From assembly GCA_001724995.1 (NCBI GenBank), contig MEFD01000015.1, positions 62,001-126,000 of the forward strand: a DNA stretch of 64,000 bases. Direction: 5' to 3'. The notes below the pieces were generated by a model. That model had not been told where the DNA came from. It worked only from the letters and a program-made list of their open reading frames with translations, and searched no databases. This document shows, piece by piece, positions 48,279 through 57,124 of the stretch. The stretch is from Rubrivivax sp. SCN 71-131. GTDB taxonomy: Bacteria; Pseudomonadota; Gammaproteobacteria; Burkholderiales; Burkholderiaceae_C. Position 1 is the stretch's first letter. Every line of letters begins with the position of its first letter. The translations under genes were made by a program, and so were the position numbers.

Positions 48279-49520
48279 CTATTCGAGCTGGGCCGCCGTC
48301 GTCAGCGCGGCCAGCAGCGCGCGATTGACCTCGCCCACCGAGAGCATCAGCCGCTCGGCCTTCTCGCGCACGTCGATCACCGACTCCTGCTCGATCGCCT
48401 GCACCAGCTCGAGATAGGGCAGGAAGGGCCCCTCCTCGCCGAGCAGCGCCAGGCGCACCTTCTCCGGCACCGGCACCGAACGCAGAAGATCGGCAAAGGA
48501 CTGGCCGAGCAGCCGGTCCAGCAGCGAGAACACGCCGCAGATGAAGAGCTCGCCGCGCAACTCGGCGTCGCCGCTGCCCTTGACGAGCTCCTCCATGATG
48601 AGGCCGCGACGCACGGCCGCGAACATCATCGGCTTCATGTTCGCGTCCTTGCTCGCCGAGGCCAGCAGCAGCGCCAGCCAGCGCTTGAGCTTCTGGTAGC
48701 CCAGGATCATCAGCGCGTGACGGAAGGAGCCGATCTCCACCGACAGCCCGAAGCCCGGCGAATTGATGTAGCGGATGAGGCGGAAGGCCAGCGTCGGATC
48801 GTTCTTCAGCACCGCCTCGAGCCGGTCGACGGGCTCCTCGCGGTCGACGCGGTTGATGAGTTCGAGGATGACCTGCAGCTCCGGCGCCACCGCCTTCTTC
48901 GTCGCGCTGGGCGCCGGCGGCTCGCCGAAGGGCCAGCCCGCGACGAGCACGCAGCCCGCCGCGAAGGCCGCCTCGAGCTCGGCCGGGGTGCGCACGCCCA
49001 GGCGCACGCGCGGTGTGCTGCCGCCCTTCGGCGCGGGCGCGGAGGGATCGTCGGCCAGCAGCGCGAAGCTCGCGGCCAGCGCCGCCGGCAAGGGCTCGCG
49101 CGGCAGGCCCTTGAGCGCCAGCGTGGCGCCGGCTTCGGCCTGCGTCTGCACGGCCGCGGCCAGCGCCGGATCCGCCACCATGAAGGCGGGCACCTCGATG
49201 CCGAAGCGCGGCGTCGCCGGCGCCGCGAGCAGCGACTGCAGCAGCGACTCGCCGGCCGCATTGACGAGCAGCGACAGGCCGGCGGTGGCCTTGGCGCCGC
49301 CGCCGCCTTCGAGCGGCCGCATGCGCAGCGACAGCGCACCCGCCGCCTCCGGCCAGGCCTGGCCGAGCCACTGCACGATCTCCGCGCCGTCGAAGCACGC
49401 GTCGCCGGAGTCGGAGGTCGCGGGCGCCAGCGTGAGCCTCGTGGCGACGACCGAGCGCTGGCGGTCAATGACGGCGCTGTAGCCCAGCACGAGCCGGGCC
49501 AGAAGGGGATGATCGAGCAT
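48279..49520 (-). CDS. HDOD-domain signalling protein with degenerate EAL-like N-terminus
   Basis: A 413-residue protein of the YuxH type. The N-terminal 190 residues align in pattern with an EAL domain (VLGYSAVIDRQRSVVATRL) but lack the EAL motif and its metal ligands, so it is not a phosphodiesterase. The C-terminal HDOD domain has LELINRVDREEPVDRLEAVL, IRYINSPGFGLSVEIGSFRH and ALMILGYQKLKRWLALLL. Such proteins act in signalling and motility control without known enzymatic activity. The start at MLDHPLL is used. It lies between flgL (71 bases upstream) and the PAS kinase gene, on the same strand, and may be read through from the flagellar operon. Confidence 0.88.
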   Translation of the reverse strand: MLDHPLLARLVLGYSAVIDRQRSVVATRLTLAPATSDSGDACFDGAEIVQWLGQAWPEAAGALSLRMRPLEGGGGAKATAGLSLLVNAAGESLLQSLLAAPATPRFGIEVPAFMVADPALAAAVQTQAEAGATLALKGLPREPLPAALAASFALLADDPSAPAPKGGSTPRVRLGVRTPAELEAAFAAGCVLVAGWPFGEPPAPSATKKAVAPELQVILELINRVDREEPVDRLEAVLKNDPTLAFRLIRYINSPGFGLSVEIGSFRHALMILGYQKLKRWLALLLASASKDANMKPMMFAAVRRGLIMEELVKGSGDAELRGELFICGVFSLLDRLLGQSFADLLRSVPVPEKVRLALLGEEGPFLPYLELVQAIEQESVIDVREKAERLMLSVGEVNRALLAALTTAAQLE

Positions 49521-49590
49521 GGATGGATTGCTGCGGCAGGGCCCGCGGGGCAAGGCGACCGCGGCGCGGCGTGCCTGCGCTCGGTCCTGG

Positions 49591-50517
49591 TCAGCCGCTG
49601 ATGTAGTTGAACAAGGACAGCCTCTGCACCATCGAATAGGCCTTCAGGGCCGCATCGTAGCCGGTCTGCTGGTTCTGGAAGTCCGAGATCGCCTGCACCA
49701 GGTCCAGATCCTCGGCGCTGGAGCGCTCGGTCTGCGCCGCGATCTTGCCGTCGGCGATGCGAAGCTCGACCTGGTTCATGCGGTTGAGCGCCTCACCCGA
49801 GCGTGCGCGCTCGGCCAGCAGGTGGGCATGGAAGGTGTCGAGATCGTTGACGCCCGTCTTCACCGCCGCGGCCACGGCGGCATCGCTGACGCCGGGCGCG
49901 CCGAGGCCGGCGATGGCGTCGTCCAGGACGTCGAACACCGACACCGTGACGCCGGGCGTGCCGCTGGGCGCCTGCAGCCAGGTGTGCTCGCCGTCCAGCG
50001 TGGTGCCCAGCGCCTCGCCCGAGGCCACCAGCGTGCGGCCCGGCGTGCCCTGGTAGATGACACCGCTGCCACTGTCGACGAAGGGCGGGGAGTCCGTGCC
50101 CTGCCCGCCGAAGAAGAAGCTGCCCGCGCCGTCGCTGCGGTTGGCCACGCCCAGCAATTGCTCGCGCACGCCCTTCAGCGTCTGCACCAGCGCCTTGCGC
50201 TCGCCTTCGGAGTAGCTCGGATTGCCGGCCGCCAGCAGGGTCTCGCGCGCGCGCTGGATCAGCTCGCCGGCGTCGCCGAGGGCCGATTCGGCCTGCTGGG
50301 TGGCGGTGCGCGCGGCCTCCAGCGCACGCTGGTGGGCGTCCGAGCGGGTCATCGCCGCCAGCGCGCGCTCGGCGCGCGCCGCGGCCACCGGGTCGTCGCT
50401 GGGCTTGGCCACGCGCTTGCCGGTGGTGAGCTGCTCCTGCGTCTTCTCCAGGTCCTGCTGGCGCTGCTGCAGGTTGAAGATCGTGTTCTGGTAGGCGTTG
50501 TAAGTGGTGACGCGCAT
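49591..50517 (-). CDS. flgL: Flagellar hook-filament junction protein FlgL (HAP3)
   Basis: A 308-residue flagellin-like junction protein. The N-terminal helix MRVTTYNAYQNTIFNLQQRQ and LTTGKRVAKPSDDPVAAARA, and the C-terminal helix DFQNQQTGYDAALKAYSMVQ, are the conserved D0/D1 parts. The middle is variable. It follows flgK by 20 bases and is the last gene of the flgB-L run. Confidence 0.95.
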   Translation of the reverse strand: MRVTTYNAYQNTIFNLQQRQQDLEKTQEQLTTGKRVAKPSDDPVAAARAERALAAMTRSDAHQRALEAARTATQQAESALGDAGELIQRARETLLAAGNPSYSEGERKALVQTLKGVREQLLGVANRSDGAGSFFFGGQGTDSPPFVDSGSGVIYQGTPGRTLVASGEALGTTLDGEHTWLQAPSGTPGVTVSVFDVLDDAIAGLGAPGVSDAAVAAAVKTGVNDLDTFHAHLLAERARSGEALNRMNQVELRIADGKIAAQTERSSAEDLDLVQAISDFQNQQTGYDAALKAYSMVQRLSLFNYISG

Positions 50518-50537
50518 CACGGCTCCTTCGCGATCGA

Positions 50538-52541
50538 TCAGCCGCCGGCGATCTGCAGCAGCTCGGAGAACACCGACTGCGCGATCTGCAGCACCTTGGC
50601 GGCGGCCTGGTAGCTCTGCTGGAACTGGATCAGCCGCGCGGCCTCCTCGTCGAGGTTGACGCCGGCCTTGTCCACCCGCGCCTGTTCGGACTGACCGGCA
50701 CGCGCGCTCGAGATCGCCGCGGCCGCCTCGGCGCCCTGCGCGCGCACGCCGACATCCGCCAGCGCGCCCACGAAGGCGTCGTTGAAGGTGAAGCCACCCG
50801 AAGGCGTGCCGCCTCCAGGCGCTTCCAGGCCGATCAGGTTCAGGCCGCCGAGCTCGTTCAGCGCCAGCGCGTTGCCGTTGTTCAGGGCGGGGAACGGCGT
50901 CGGCGCGAGCTCGATCGTGTCGCCGACCGCCGGCACGCCGCTGAGCGTCAGCGCAAAGCCGTTGATGTCCGGATCCGGCGGCGCGGGAATGGTCTTGCCC
51001 GGCGCCCAGCTCCCGCTGCCGCTGGCCGCGCCGCGGCTCCAGCTGTAGAGCATGCGCGAGGGATCGCCCGGGTCCGGCCCGGTGAAGGTGATGACGACGT
51101 TGCCCGTCGGATCGGTCGGCGCCTGCACCATGCGCAGCGCCTGCACCGCCATGGAGCCGGTGTTCGTGGCCGGCGCGTCGGCCACGAAGGGCGAGGCGGC
51201 AGCCAGGCCCAGCGGGTCCGACAGCGCGGTGCGCATGCCGATGGCGGCACGCGTCACCGGTGCGATCAGGAAGCGGTCGGTGCCGGGCACCGTCCCCAGG
51301 ATGTCGAAGTCGATCTCCATGCCGTCGATCGCGAGCGTCGTCCCCGGGACGATGGACACCGGCGCGCTGCCGTCGTCGGGGACCCGCTGCACGACCCAGG
51401 CGCCCGGACTCGCCGGATCGGCTCGCAGCTCGTATTCGCTGGCCTGGAGCTGGCTGGCGTCGACGACGCGCATCTCGAGCAGGTAGTCGCCCGGAACCGA
51501 CCGGTTGCTGCTGGCGGCGAACACCTTGCCCTTGGCGCTCTCCTCGAGTCCGAACAGCGCCGGCGAGGGCACCGTCCCCGCCGGCGGCAGCAGGTTCATG
51601 CCCAGCATCTGCTGCCGGTTGACGGCGTCGGTGATGCCGTAGGCGAGTTGCCCGAGGCGGACCTGGGCGGCGACGATGTCCTCGTTCTGGAAGCGCAGCA
51701 GGCCGGCGATGCGCCCCCCGCCCAGCGCGTCGGCCGCCAGGCGACGGTTCGTCGCGCCCTCGGAGATGGCCACGGCCGAACGCGAGGGGTCGAAAGCGTC
51801 GGCCACGAGCGTCAGCTTCTCCGCCGTGGCACCGAGCACCAGGCGCTCGCCCCCGGCCATGAACACGCCGACGGTTCCGTCCTCGGCCGGGATGGTGCTC
51901 ACCTGCACGTGCTCGGAGAGCTGCGAGATTAGGCGGTCGCGCTCGTCGAGCAGGTCGTTGGGCTCCTGGCCCAGGCCCCGCGCCGCGGCGATGTCGTTGT
52001 TGACGCGCGCGATGCTGGCGGCAATGCCGTTGACGGCCTGCACCGACGCGCGCAGATCCTGCGTGACGCCGGTCTGCACCTGGGCCAGCTGCGTCCCCGC
52101 GTCCTGGAAGCGCATCGCCAGGTCGTGCGCGCGCGCCAGCACGACCTGGCGCGAGGCCGCATCCGCAGGGCGACTCGCGAGGTCCGAGGTCGCGGCGAAG
52201 AACTGCGAGATCGCGTGCCCGATGCCCTGTTCGCCGGTGCGAAAGGCCGTCTGCAGCTGGTCGAGGTAGGTCGCGCGGACGGCATCCTTGGCCGCAAGTG
52301 CCTTGGCGGTGGCCGCCTCGCGGGTGAGGAAGGCATCCTGCGTGCGCTTGACGCCGGCGACGTCGACGCCGCGCCCGAAGAAGCCCGCGCCGGTGAACTG
52401 CCCCTGCGAGGTGGCGAGCAGCGTCTCCTGGCGCGAATAGCCCTGCACGCTGGCGTTGGCGATGTTGTGGCTCGTCGTCTGCATCGAAGCGTAGCTCGCC
52501 GCCATCGCGCGCACGCCGATCGAGAGCAGCGCAGTTCCCAT
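50538..52541 (-). CDS. flgK: Flagellar hook-associated protein FlgK (HAP1)
   Basis: A 667-residue junction protein between hook and filament. The N-terminal MASYASMQTTSHNIANASVQ rod/hook motif and the C-terminal EEAARLIQFQQSYQAAAKVL motif are diagnostic. The long middle part is variable between species. It follows flgJ by 20 bases. No FliA-type promoter was found directly before it, so it probably depends on the upstream flg promoter. Confidence 0.95.
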   Translation of the reverse strand: MGTALLSIGVRAMAASYASMQTTSHNIANASVQGYSRQETLLATSQGQFTGAGFFGRGVDVAGVKRTQDAFLTREAATAKALAAKDAVRATYLDQLQTAFRTGEQGIGHAISQFFAATSDLASRPADAASRQVVLARAHDLAMRFQDAGTQLAQVQTGVTQDLRASVQAVNGIAASIARVNNDIAAARGLGQEPNDLLDERDRLISQLSEHVQVSTIPAEDGTVGVFMAGGERLVLGATAEKLTLVADAFDPSRSAVAISEGATNRRLAADALGGGRIAGLLRFQNEDIVAAQVRLGQLAYGITDAVNRQQMLGMNLLPPAGTVPSPALFGLEESAKGKVFAASSNRSVPGDYLLEMRVVDASQLQASEYELRADPASPGAWVVQRVPDDGSAPVSIVPGTTLAIDGMEIDFDILGTVPGTDRFLIAPVTRAAIGMRTALSDPLGLAAASPFVADAPATNTGSMAVQALRMVQAPTDPTGNVVITFTGPDPGDPSRMLYSWSRGAASGSGSWAPGKTIPAPPDPDINGFALTLSGVPAVGDTIELAPTPFPALNNGNALALNELGGLNLIGLEAPGGGTPSGGFTFNDAFVGALADVGVRAQGAEAAAAISSARAGQSEQARVDKAGVNLDEEAARLIQFQQSYQAAAKVLQIAQSVFSELLQIAGG

Positions 52542-52561
52542 GGCTCGCCTCCCTGCTGCCC

Positions 52562-53446
52562 TCAGGCCATGGCCCGCTGCAGCCGCAGCGTGGTGTCGAT
52601 GACACGCGTGAGCTTGGCGCCGTAGGCCGGGTCGGTGGCGTAGCCGGCCTTCTGCAGCCCGTGCGCGAAGGCGCTGGCGTCGCCGCCCGCGGCCACCACG
52701 CCGGCATAGCGCGGGCTGTCCTTCATCAGCCGCGCGTAGTCGGCGAAGGATTCCTCGTGGCTGCCGTAGACGCGAAACTTCGCGGTCACCTTGCGCGCCA
52801 CGCCGCCGATGTATTCGGTGGTCGTGACCTCGGCCACCGGCCCCTTCCAGTTCGCCCCGGCCTTGATGCCGAAGAGGTTGTTGGCACTGCTGCCGTCGGC
52901 GTGGCGGATCTCCTTGCGGCCCCAGCCGGTCTCGTGCGCGGCCTGCGCGAGCATGAACGCGGCCGGGATGCCGGTGGCCGCCTCGGCGCGCGCGGCCGCC
53001 TCGGTGTGCTGCTGCACGAAGCCCGCGGCCCCCTTCTCGGGGATCTTCACGGGCTTGTCCAGGCGGTCGATCGGCTGCGCGGTGGCGTTGGCGCTGGCGC
53101 GCGCCCCGCTCGGCGGGATCGGGCCCGGCGCAAGCCCCATCTGCCGCTCGAGCTGGCGCATGATGGCCTCCGACAGCCCGCCCTTCATTCCCGAGAGGCT
53201 GCCGGCGAGTTGCGCGTCCAGCATCTCCGTGCCCAGGCGGCTGCCCTCGTTGTCGAGCATGCCGTTGGCTGGCGTGGTGGCGCGCATGCTCTTCATCAGC
53301 TCCTGCATGAAGAGCGTCTCGAACTGCCGCGCCGCCTCGCGCACGGCGACCTTGGGGTCGCGCACCGCCGCGCCGCGCAGCGCGTCCAGCGAGCGCGCGT
53401 CCACCCCCAGGCCGGGAGCTTGCGCTGAAGTCGGTGCAAGCGCCAT
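52562..53446 (-). CDS. flgJ: Flagellar rod assembly protein / peptidoglycan hydrolase FlgJ
   Basis: A 294-residue two-domain protein. The N-terminal rod-scaffold domain (residues 15-105) has REAARQFETLFMQELMKSMR. The C-terminal glucosaminidase domain (from about 140) has PAAFMLAQAAHETGWGRKEI and SANNLFGIKAGANWKG with the catalytic Glu in HETGWG. It opens the cell wall for the rod. Its ATG lies one base after the flgI stop codon. Confidence 0.96.
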   Translation of the reverse strand: MALAPTSAQAPGLGVDARSLDALRGAAVRDPKVAVREAARQFETLFMQELMKSMRATTPANGMLDNEGSRLGTEMLDAQLAGSLSGMKGGLSEAIMRQLERQMGLAPGPIPPSGARASANATAQPIDRLDKPVKIPEKGAAGFVQQHTEAAARAEAATGIPAAFMLAQAAHETGWGRKEIRHADGSSANNLFGIKAGANWKGPVAEVTTTEYIGGVARKVTAKFRVYGSHEESFADYARLMKDSPRYAGVVAAGGDASAFAHGLQKAGYATDPAYGAKLTRVIDTTLRLQRAMA

Positions 53447-53447
53447 T

Positions 53448-54656
53448 TCAGATCACTTCGATCTCGGCGTTCAGGGCGCCCGCGGCCTTGATCGCCTGCA
53501 GGATCGCGAGCAGGTCCTGCGGCGTCGCGCCCAGGGCGTTGAGGGCCTTCACGACGTCGGCAAGCCGCGCGCCCTCGGGCATCTGCACGAGCGAGCCGCC
53601 CTGCTGCGTGATGGCGATTTCGGCCTTCTCGGTCACCGTCGTCTGGCCGGCGCCGAAGGCGTTGGGCTGGCTGACCTGCGGCGTCGAGCTGATGGTCACC
53701 GCCAGGCTGCCGTGCGCGACCGCGCAGGCCCCCAGCGTCACCGCCTCGTTGAGCACGATCGAGCCGGTGCGCGCGTTCAGCACCACGCGCGCGGCGCGGC
53801 GCTGCAGTTCGATGGGCAGGTTCTCGATCTCGGCGAGGAAGGCCACGCGTGCGTCCGGCAACACGGGAACGCGCACGCGCACCAGGCGGCCGTTGATGGC
53901 CGCGGCCGTGCCCTCGCCCTTGGCCTCGTTGATCGAGCGCGCCACGGCGTGCGCGGTGGCGAAGTCGTCGCTGCTCAAGCCCAGGTCCAGCGTCTCGCCA
54001 TGGTGCAGCGGCGTCGGCACCGAGCGCTCGACGCTCGCGCCCTCGGGGATGCGACCGGCCGAGAGGTGGTTGATCTGCACCTTGGAGCCGCCGGCCGCCG
54101 CGCCGGCACCGCCGACGATCAGGCTGCCCTGGGCCATCGCGTAGACCTGCCCGTCGGCGCCCTTCAGCGGCGTGGCCACCAGCGTGCCGCCGCGCAGGCT
54201 CTTCGCGTTGCCGATCGAGGCCACGGTGACGTCGATCGCCTGCCCCGGCTGCGCGAAGGGCGGCAGCTGCGCCGTGACCATCACCGCGGCGATGTTCTTG
54301 CTCTGCACCTGCACGCCCGCGGGCAGGGTGATGCCCATCTGCTGCAGCATGGCGGTCAGGCTTTGCACGGTGAACGGCGTCTGCGTCGTCTGGTCGCCGG
54401 TGCCGTCGAGGCCGATCACCAGGCCCACGCCCTGCAGCGGGTTGCTGCGCACGCCCTGCACGCTGGCGATCTCCTTCACGCGCGCGGTGGTCGCGGCCTG
54501 CACCTCGGCGGGCCACCACAGCGCGGCGCTGGCCAGGGCGAAGGCCAAGGCGATGAGCACGCGCAGCCAGGCCTCCGCCGCGCTTGCGCCTTGGCCGCGA
54601 TGCGGGCGCAGCGCCGCGCGGGAAACGGCGAGGAAGGAACTGCGGCGGTGGCTCAT
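53448..54656 (-). CDS. flgI: Flagellar P-ring protein FlgI
   Basis: A 402-residue precursor of the periplasmic P-ring. An unusually long N-terminus (about 55 residues) ends in a signal-type hydrophobic segment with cleavage near VQA-ATT. The mature part has VKEIASVQGVRSNPLQGVGL, VIGLDGTGDQT, KSLRGGTLVATPLKGADGQV and KALNALGATPQDLLAILQAI, all FlgI-specific. Its ATG overlaps the flgH stop by four bases. A later start giving a shorter signal peptide is possible. Confidence 0.95.
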   Translation of the reverse strand: MSHRRSSFLAVSRAALRPHRGQGASAAEAWLRVLIALAFALASAALWWPAEVQAATTARVKEIASVQGVRSNPLQGVGLVIGLDGTGDQTTQTPFTVQSLTAMLQQMGITLPAGVQVQSKNIAAVMVTAQLPPFAQPGQAIDVTVASIGNAKSLRGGTLVATPLKGADGQVYAMAQGSLIVGGAGAAAGGSKVQINHLSAGRIPEGASVERSVPTPLHHGETLDLGLSSDDFATAHAVARSINEAKGEGTAAAINGRLVRVRVPVLPDARVAFLAEIENLPIELQRRAARVVLNARTGSIVLNEAVTLGACAVAHGSLAVTISSTPQVSQPNAFGAGQTTVTEKAEIAITQQGGSLVQMPEGARLADVVKALNALGATPQDLLAILQAIKAAGALNAEIEVI

Positions 54657-55414
54657 ATCGGCAGCAGGCTCAGGAAGACGCGGCCCAGCCAGCCCATCAC
54701 CTGCGCATCGGCCTGCGCGCCGCGGCCACGCTGCTCGACGCGGACGTTGGCGATCTGCGTGCTCGGCACGGTGTTGCCGCTCTGGATCGAACGCGGATCG
54801 AGCTGCCCGGAGAAGCGCAGCATGTCGACGCTGTTGTTGACGCCGATCTGCTTCTCGCCGGCGACCACCAGGTGGCCGTTGGGAAGCACCTCGCGCACCA
54901 CGACGGTGATGGTGCCGCTGAAGTTGTTGCTGCTCTGCGTGGCGCCCTTGCCCTCGAAGGTGTTGGCGCTGTTGCCCGCCAAGCCGGCGCGAGAGATGCG
55001 CTTCACGCCGGGGAAGGCGCTGATGCCGGCCTCGATGCTGGAGCCCTTGTCGACGGTGCTGGTGGAGCTGGCGGTGGCGCTGACGCGCTCGACGATCTGC
55101 ACGGTGAGCGTGTCGCCCACCAGCCGCGCGCGCTGATCCTCGAACAGCGGGCGGTAGGTCTGCGCGCTGTAGATCGATCCGCTGGCCGGCGGCTGCGGGG
55201 CCTGCCGGGCCTGCGGCTGCGGCGCAGCGAGCGGCTTGGTGTCGCCCATCTCCACGCGCGGGTAGAGGAAGTCGGAGACCGTGGCCAGGCAACCCGACAG
55301 CGCGAGCAGCGGCGCCAGCAGCAGCAGCCGCAGCGACGATCGCAGCAGCCTGCGCCGCGGCTCGGGCAGCGGCGTCCGCATCGGCATCGGCAGCGGGTGC
55401 CGCAGGGGATTCAT
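54653..55414 (-). CDS. flgH: Flagellar L-ring lipoprotein FlgH
   Basis: A 253-residue outer-membrane L-ring subunit precursor. The lipobox is LALSGC, about 40 residues from the start, and the mature part has the FlgH segments GSIYSAQTYRPLFEDQRARL, VGDTLTVQIVE and LRFSGQLDPRSIQSGNTVPS. The ATG at 55414 has AAAGGA five bases before it; an ATG two codons upstream (55420) is the alternative. It lies 13 bases after flgG and overlaps flgI by four bases. Confidence 0.95.
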   Translation of the reverse strand: MNPLRHPLPMPMRTPLPEPRRRLLRSSLRLLLLAPLLALSGCLATVSDFLYPRVEMGDTKPLAAPQPQARQAPQPPASGSIYSAQTYRPLFEDQRARLVGDTLTVQIVERVSATASSTSTVDKGSSIEAGISAFPGVKRISRAGLAGNSANTFEGKGATQSSNNFSGTITVVVREVLPNGHLVVAGEKQIGVNNSVDMLRFSGQLDPRSIQSGNTVPSTQIANVRVEQRGRGAQADAQVMGWLGRVFLSLLPI

Positions 55415-55427
55415 GCCCATCCTTTGC

Positions 55428-56210
55428 TCAGAGCTGGCTCAGGCGCTGCAGCATCTGGTCCGAGGTGGTGATGGCCTTGGAGTTCAGCTCGTAGGCGCGC
55501 TGCGTGGCAATCATCGCCACCAGCTCCTCGACCACGTTGACGTTGCTGCCCTCGACCATGCCCTGCTGCAGGCTGCCCAGGCCGTTGCTGCCTGGCGCCC
55601 CGGCCTGCGGCGCGCCGGAACTGGCGCTCTCGGCGTAGAGGTTGCCGCCGCGCGGCTCGAGGCCCGCCGGGTTGACGAAGCTGGCGAGCTGCAGCTGCCC
55701 GAGCGCCTGCGGCTGCGCCTGGCCCGGCACCGTGACGCTGACCGTGCCGTCCTGCGCCACCGTCACCTTCTGCGCGTCGGGCGGGATGGTGAGGCCGGGC
55801 TGCACCACATGGCCGGCCGCGGTGACGAGTTGCCCGTTGGCGTCGAGCTGGAAGCCGCCGTCGCGCGTGTAGGCGGTGCTGCCGTCGGTCAGCTGCACCT
55901 GGAAGAAGCCCTGGCCTTTGATGGCGAGATCGAGGTCGCTGCTGCTCTGCTGCAGCGAGCCCTGCGCGAAGTTGCGCGTCGAGGCCGCGACGCGGGATCC
56001 CAGCCCGACCTGCAGGCCGGTGGGCAGGGTCGCCGTGCCGGAGTCGGCCGCGCCCGTCTGGCGCAGGTTCTGGTACATCAGGTCCTCGAACACGACGCCA
56101 CCGCGCTTGTAGCCGTTGGTGCCGACGTTGGCGAGGTTGTTCGAAATGGCGTCCAGCTTGGTCTGCTGGCCTTCCATCCCGGTCTTGGCGATCCACAGCG
56201 AACGGATCAT
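55428..56210 (-). CDS. flgG: Flagellar distal rod protein FlgG
   Basis: A 260-residue rod protein, the normal length. The N-terminus [20 protein letters not shown] and [20 protein letters not shown] is the conserved rod/hook motif; the C-terminus [20 protein letters not shown] completes the D0 domain. It is separated from flgF by 153 bases that hold a hairpin, while all other flg genes here are within 50 bases of each other. Confidence 0.97.
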   Translation of the reverse strand: MIRSLWIAKTGMEGQQTKLDAISNNLANVGTNGYKRGGVVFEDLMYQNLRQTGAADSGTATLPTGLQVGLGSRVAASTRNFAQGSLQQSSSDLDLAIKGQGFFQVQLTDGSTAYTRDGGFQLDANGQLVTAAGHVVQPGLTIPPDAQKVTVAQDGTVSVTVPGQAQPQALGQLQLASFVNPAGLEPRGGNLYAESASSGAPQAGAPGSNGLGSLQQGMVEGSNVNVVEELVAMIATQRAYELNSKAITTSDQMLQRLSQL

Positions 56211-56303
56211 GGTGGAGAGCTCCCGGTCGTTTGCGCCATCTTCACCGGGACTGAAGGCGGCGAAGCGCTCGAAAAGAACGGCGTTTGCCGCCCTGAACGA
56301 AAG

Positions 56304-56328
56304 AAGGGGTGCACGGCCGGCACCCCTT
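56304..56328 (-). terminator. Intercistronic hairpin between flgF and flgG
   Basis: A perfect 9-bp stem (AAGGGGTGC / GCACCCCTT) with a seven-base loop, 36 bases after the flgF stop. On the minus strand it is followed by CTTTCGTT, a weak T-rich tail. It may be a partial terminator or an mRNA-processing/stability element that sets the flgF:flgG ratio. Confidence 0.5.
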
Positions 56329-56363
56329 CCCCTGCGCCTGCCGCCGGCGCGGCTACGGCATGG

Positions 56364-57098
56364 CTAGAGCGCCGTCGGCGAGAGCAGGCGCGCGGCCGAC
56401 TGCTCGCGCTGCTCGGCCGTCTGCAGGCTCTTCATCTGCTGCTCGAACTGGCGCGCCGCGGCGATCATCGCCACCATCGTCTCGACGGCGTTGACGTTGG
56501 AGCCCTCGAGGGCACCCGGGACCAGCCGCGCCGCCGGGTCGGCGTCGAGCTCGTTGCCGTCGCCGCTGCGAAAGAGGCCGTCCTCGCCACGCTGCAACGG
56601 CGTCTCCGGCGTGACGAGCTTGAGACGCCCGATGGCCTGCGGCCGCTCGTTGCCCAGCATCGCGTTGACGGTGCCGTCGCCCGCGATTTCCACGCGCGCG
56701 CCGGCCGGAACGGCGATCGGCCCGCCTTCGCCGAGCACCAGGCGCCCGGTGGCGGTGACGAGCTGGCCCTCGGCGTCGCGCTCGAGCGCGCCGGCGCGGG
56801 TATAGGCCTCGGTGCCGTCGAGCCCCTGCACCGCCAGCCAGCTACGCCCCTGCAGCGCCACGTCGAGATCGCGTCCGGTGGTCTGCACCGGGCCGCTGCG
56901 CTCGTCGTGGCCGAGGGTCGATTCGAGGGCGTAGGCACGGGTGCTGGCTCCTTCGCCGCGCACCGGCACGGCGCGAAACGCCGCCATCTCGGCGCGAAAG
57001 CCGTTCGTCGAGGCGTTGGCCAGGTTGTGCGAGAGCACCTCCTGGCGCTGCAGCGTGGCCTTGGCGCCGGCCATCGAGAGGTAGATGAGGCGGTCCAT
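56364..57098 (-). CDS. flgF: Flagellar proximal rod protein FlgF
   Basis: A 244-residue rod protein. MDRLIYLSMAGAKATLQRQE and HNLANASTNGFRAEMAAFRA form the N-terminal D0 motif; the C-terminal VETMVAMIAAARQFEQQMKS closes it. It starts 26 bases after flgE ends. Downstream is the 153-base gap with a hairpin. Confidence 0.96.
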   Translation of the reverse strand: MDRLIYLSMAGAKATLQRQEVLSHNLANASTNGFRAEMAAFRAVPVRGEGASTRAYALESTLGHDERSGPVQTTGRDLDVALQGRSWLAVQGLDGTEAYTRAGALERDAEGQLVTATGRLVLGEGGPIAVPAGARVEIAGDGTVNAMLGNERPQAIGRLKLVTPETPLQRGEDGLFRSGDGNELDADPAARLVPGALEGSNVNAVETMVAMIAAARQFEQQMKSLQTAEQREQSAARLLSPTAL

Positions 57099-57124
57099 GC
57101 GTCAGCTCCGCGCCGCGGCCGCGA

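Noticed and set aside
44547..49601. A 1684-codon open frame antisense to the PAS kinase and HDOD genes
   Set aside because: The real genes on the other strand have intact domains and motifs. The antisense product is low-complexity Arg/Ala/Gln/His sequence, as expected from codon bias in very GC-rich DNA.
54653..54664. GCCGATAT at the flgH-flgI junction as a FliA -10 for flgI
   Set aside because: It lies inside coding sequence (the last codons of flgH) and lacks a -35 half at the right distance.
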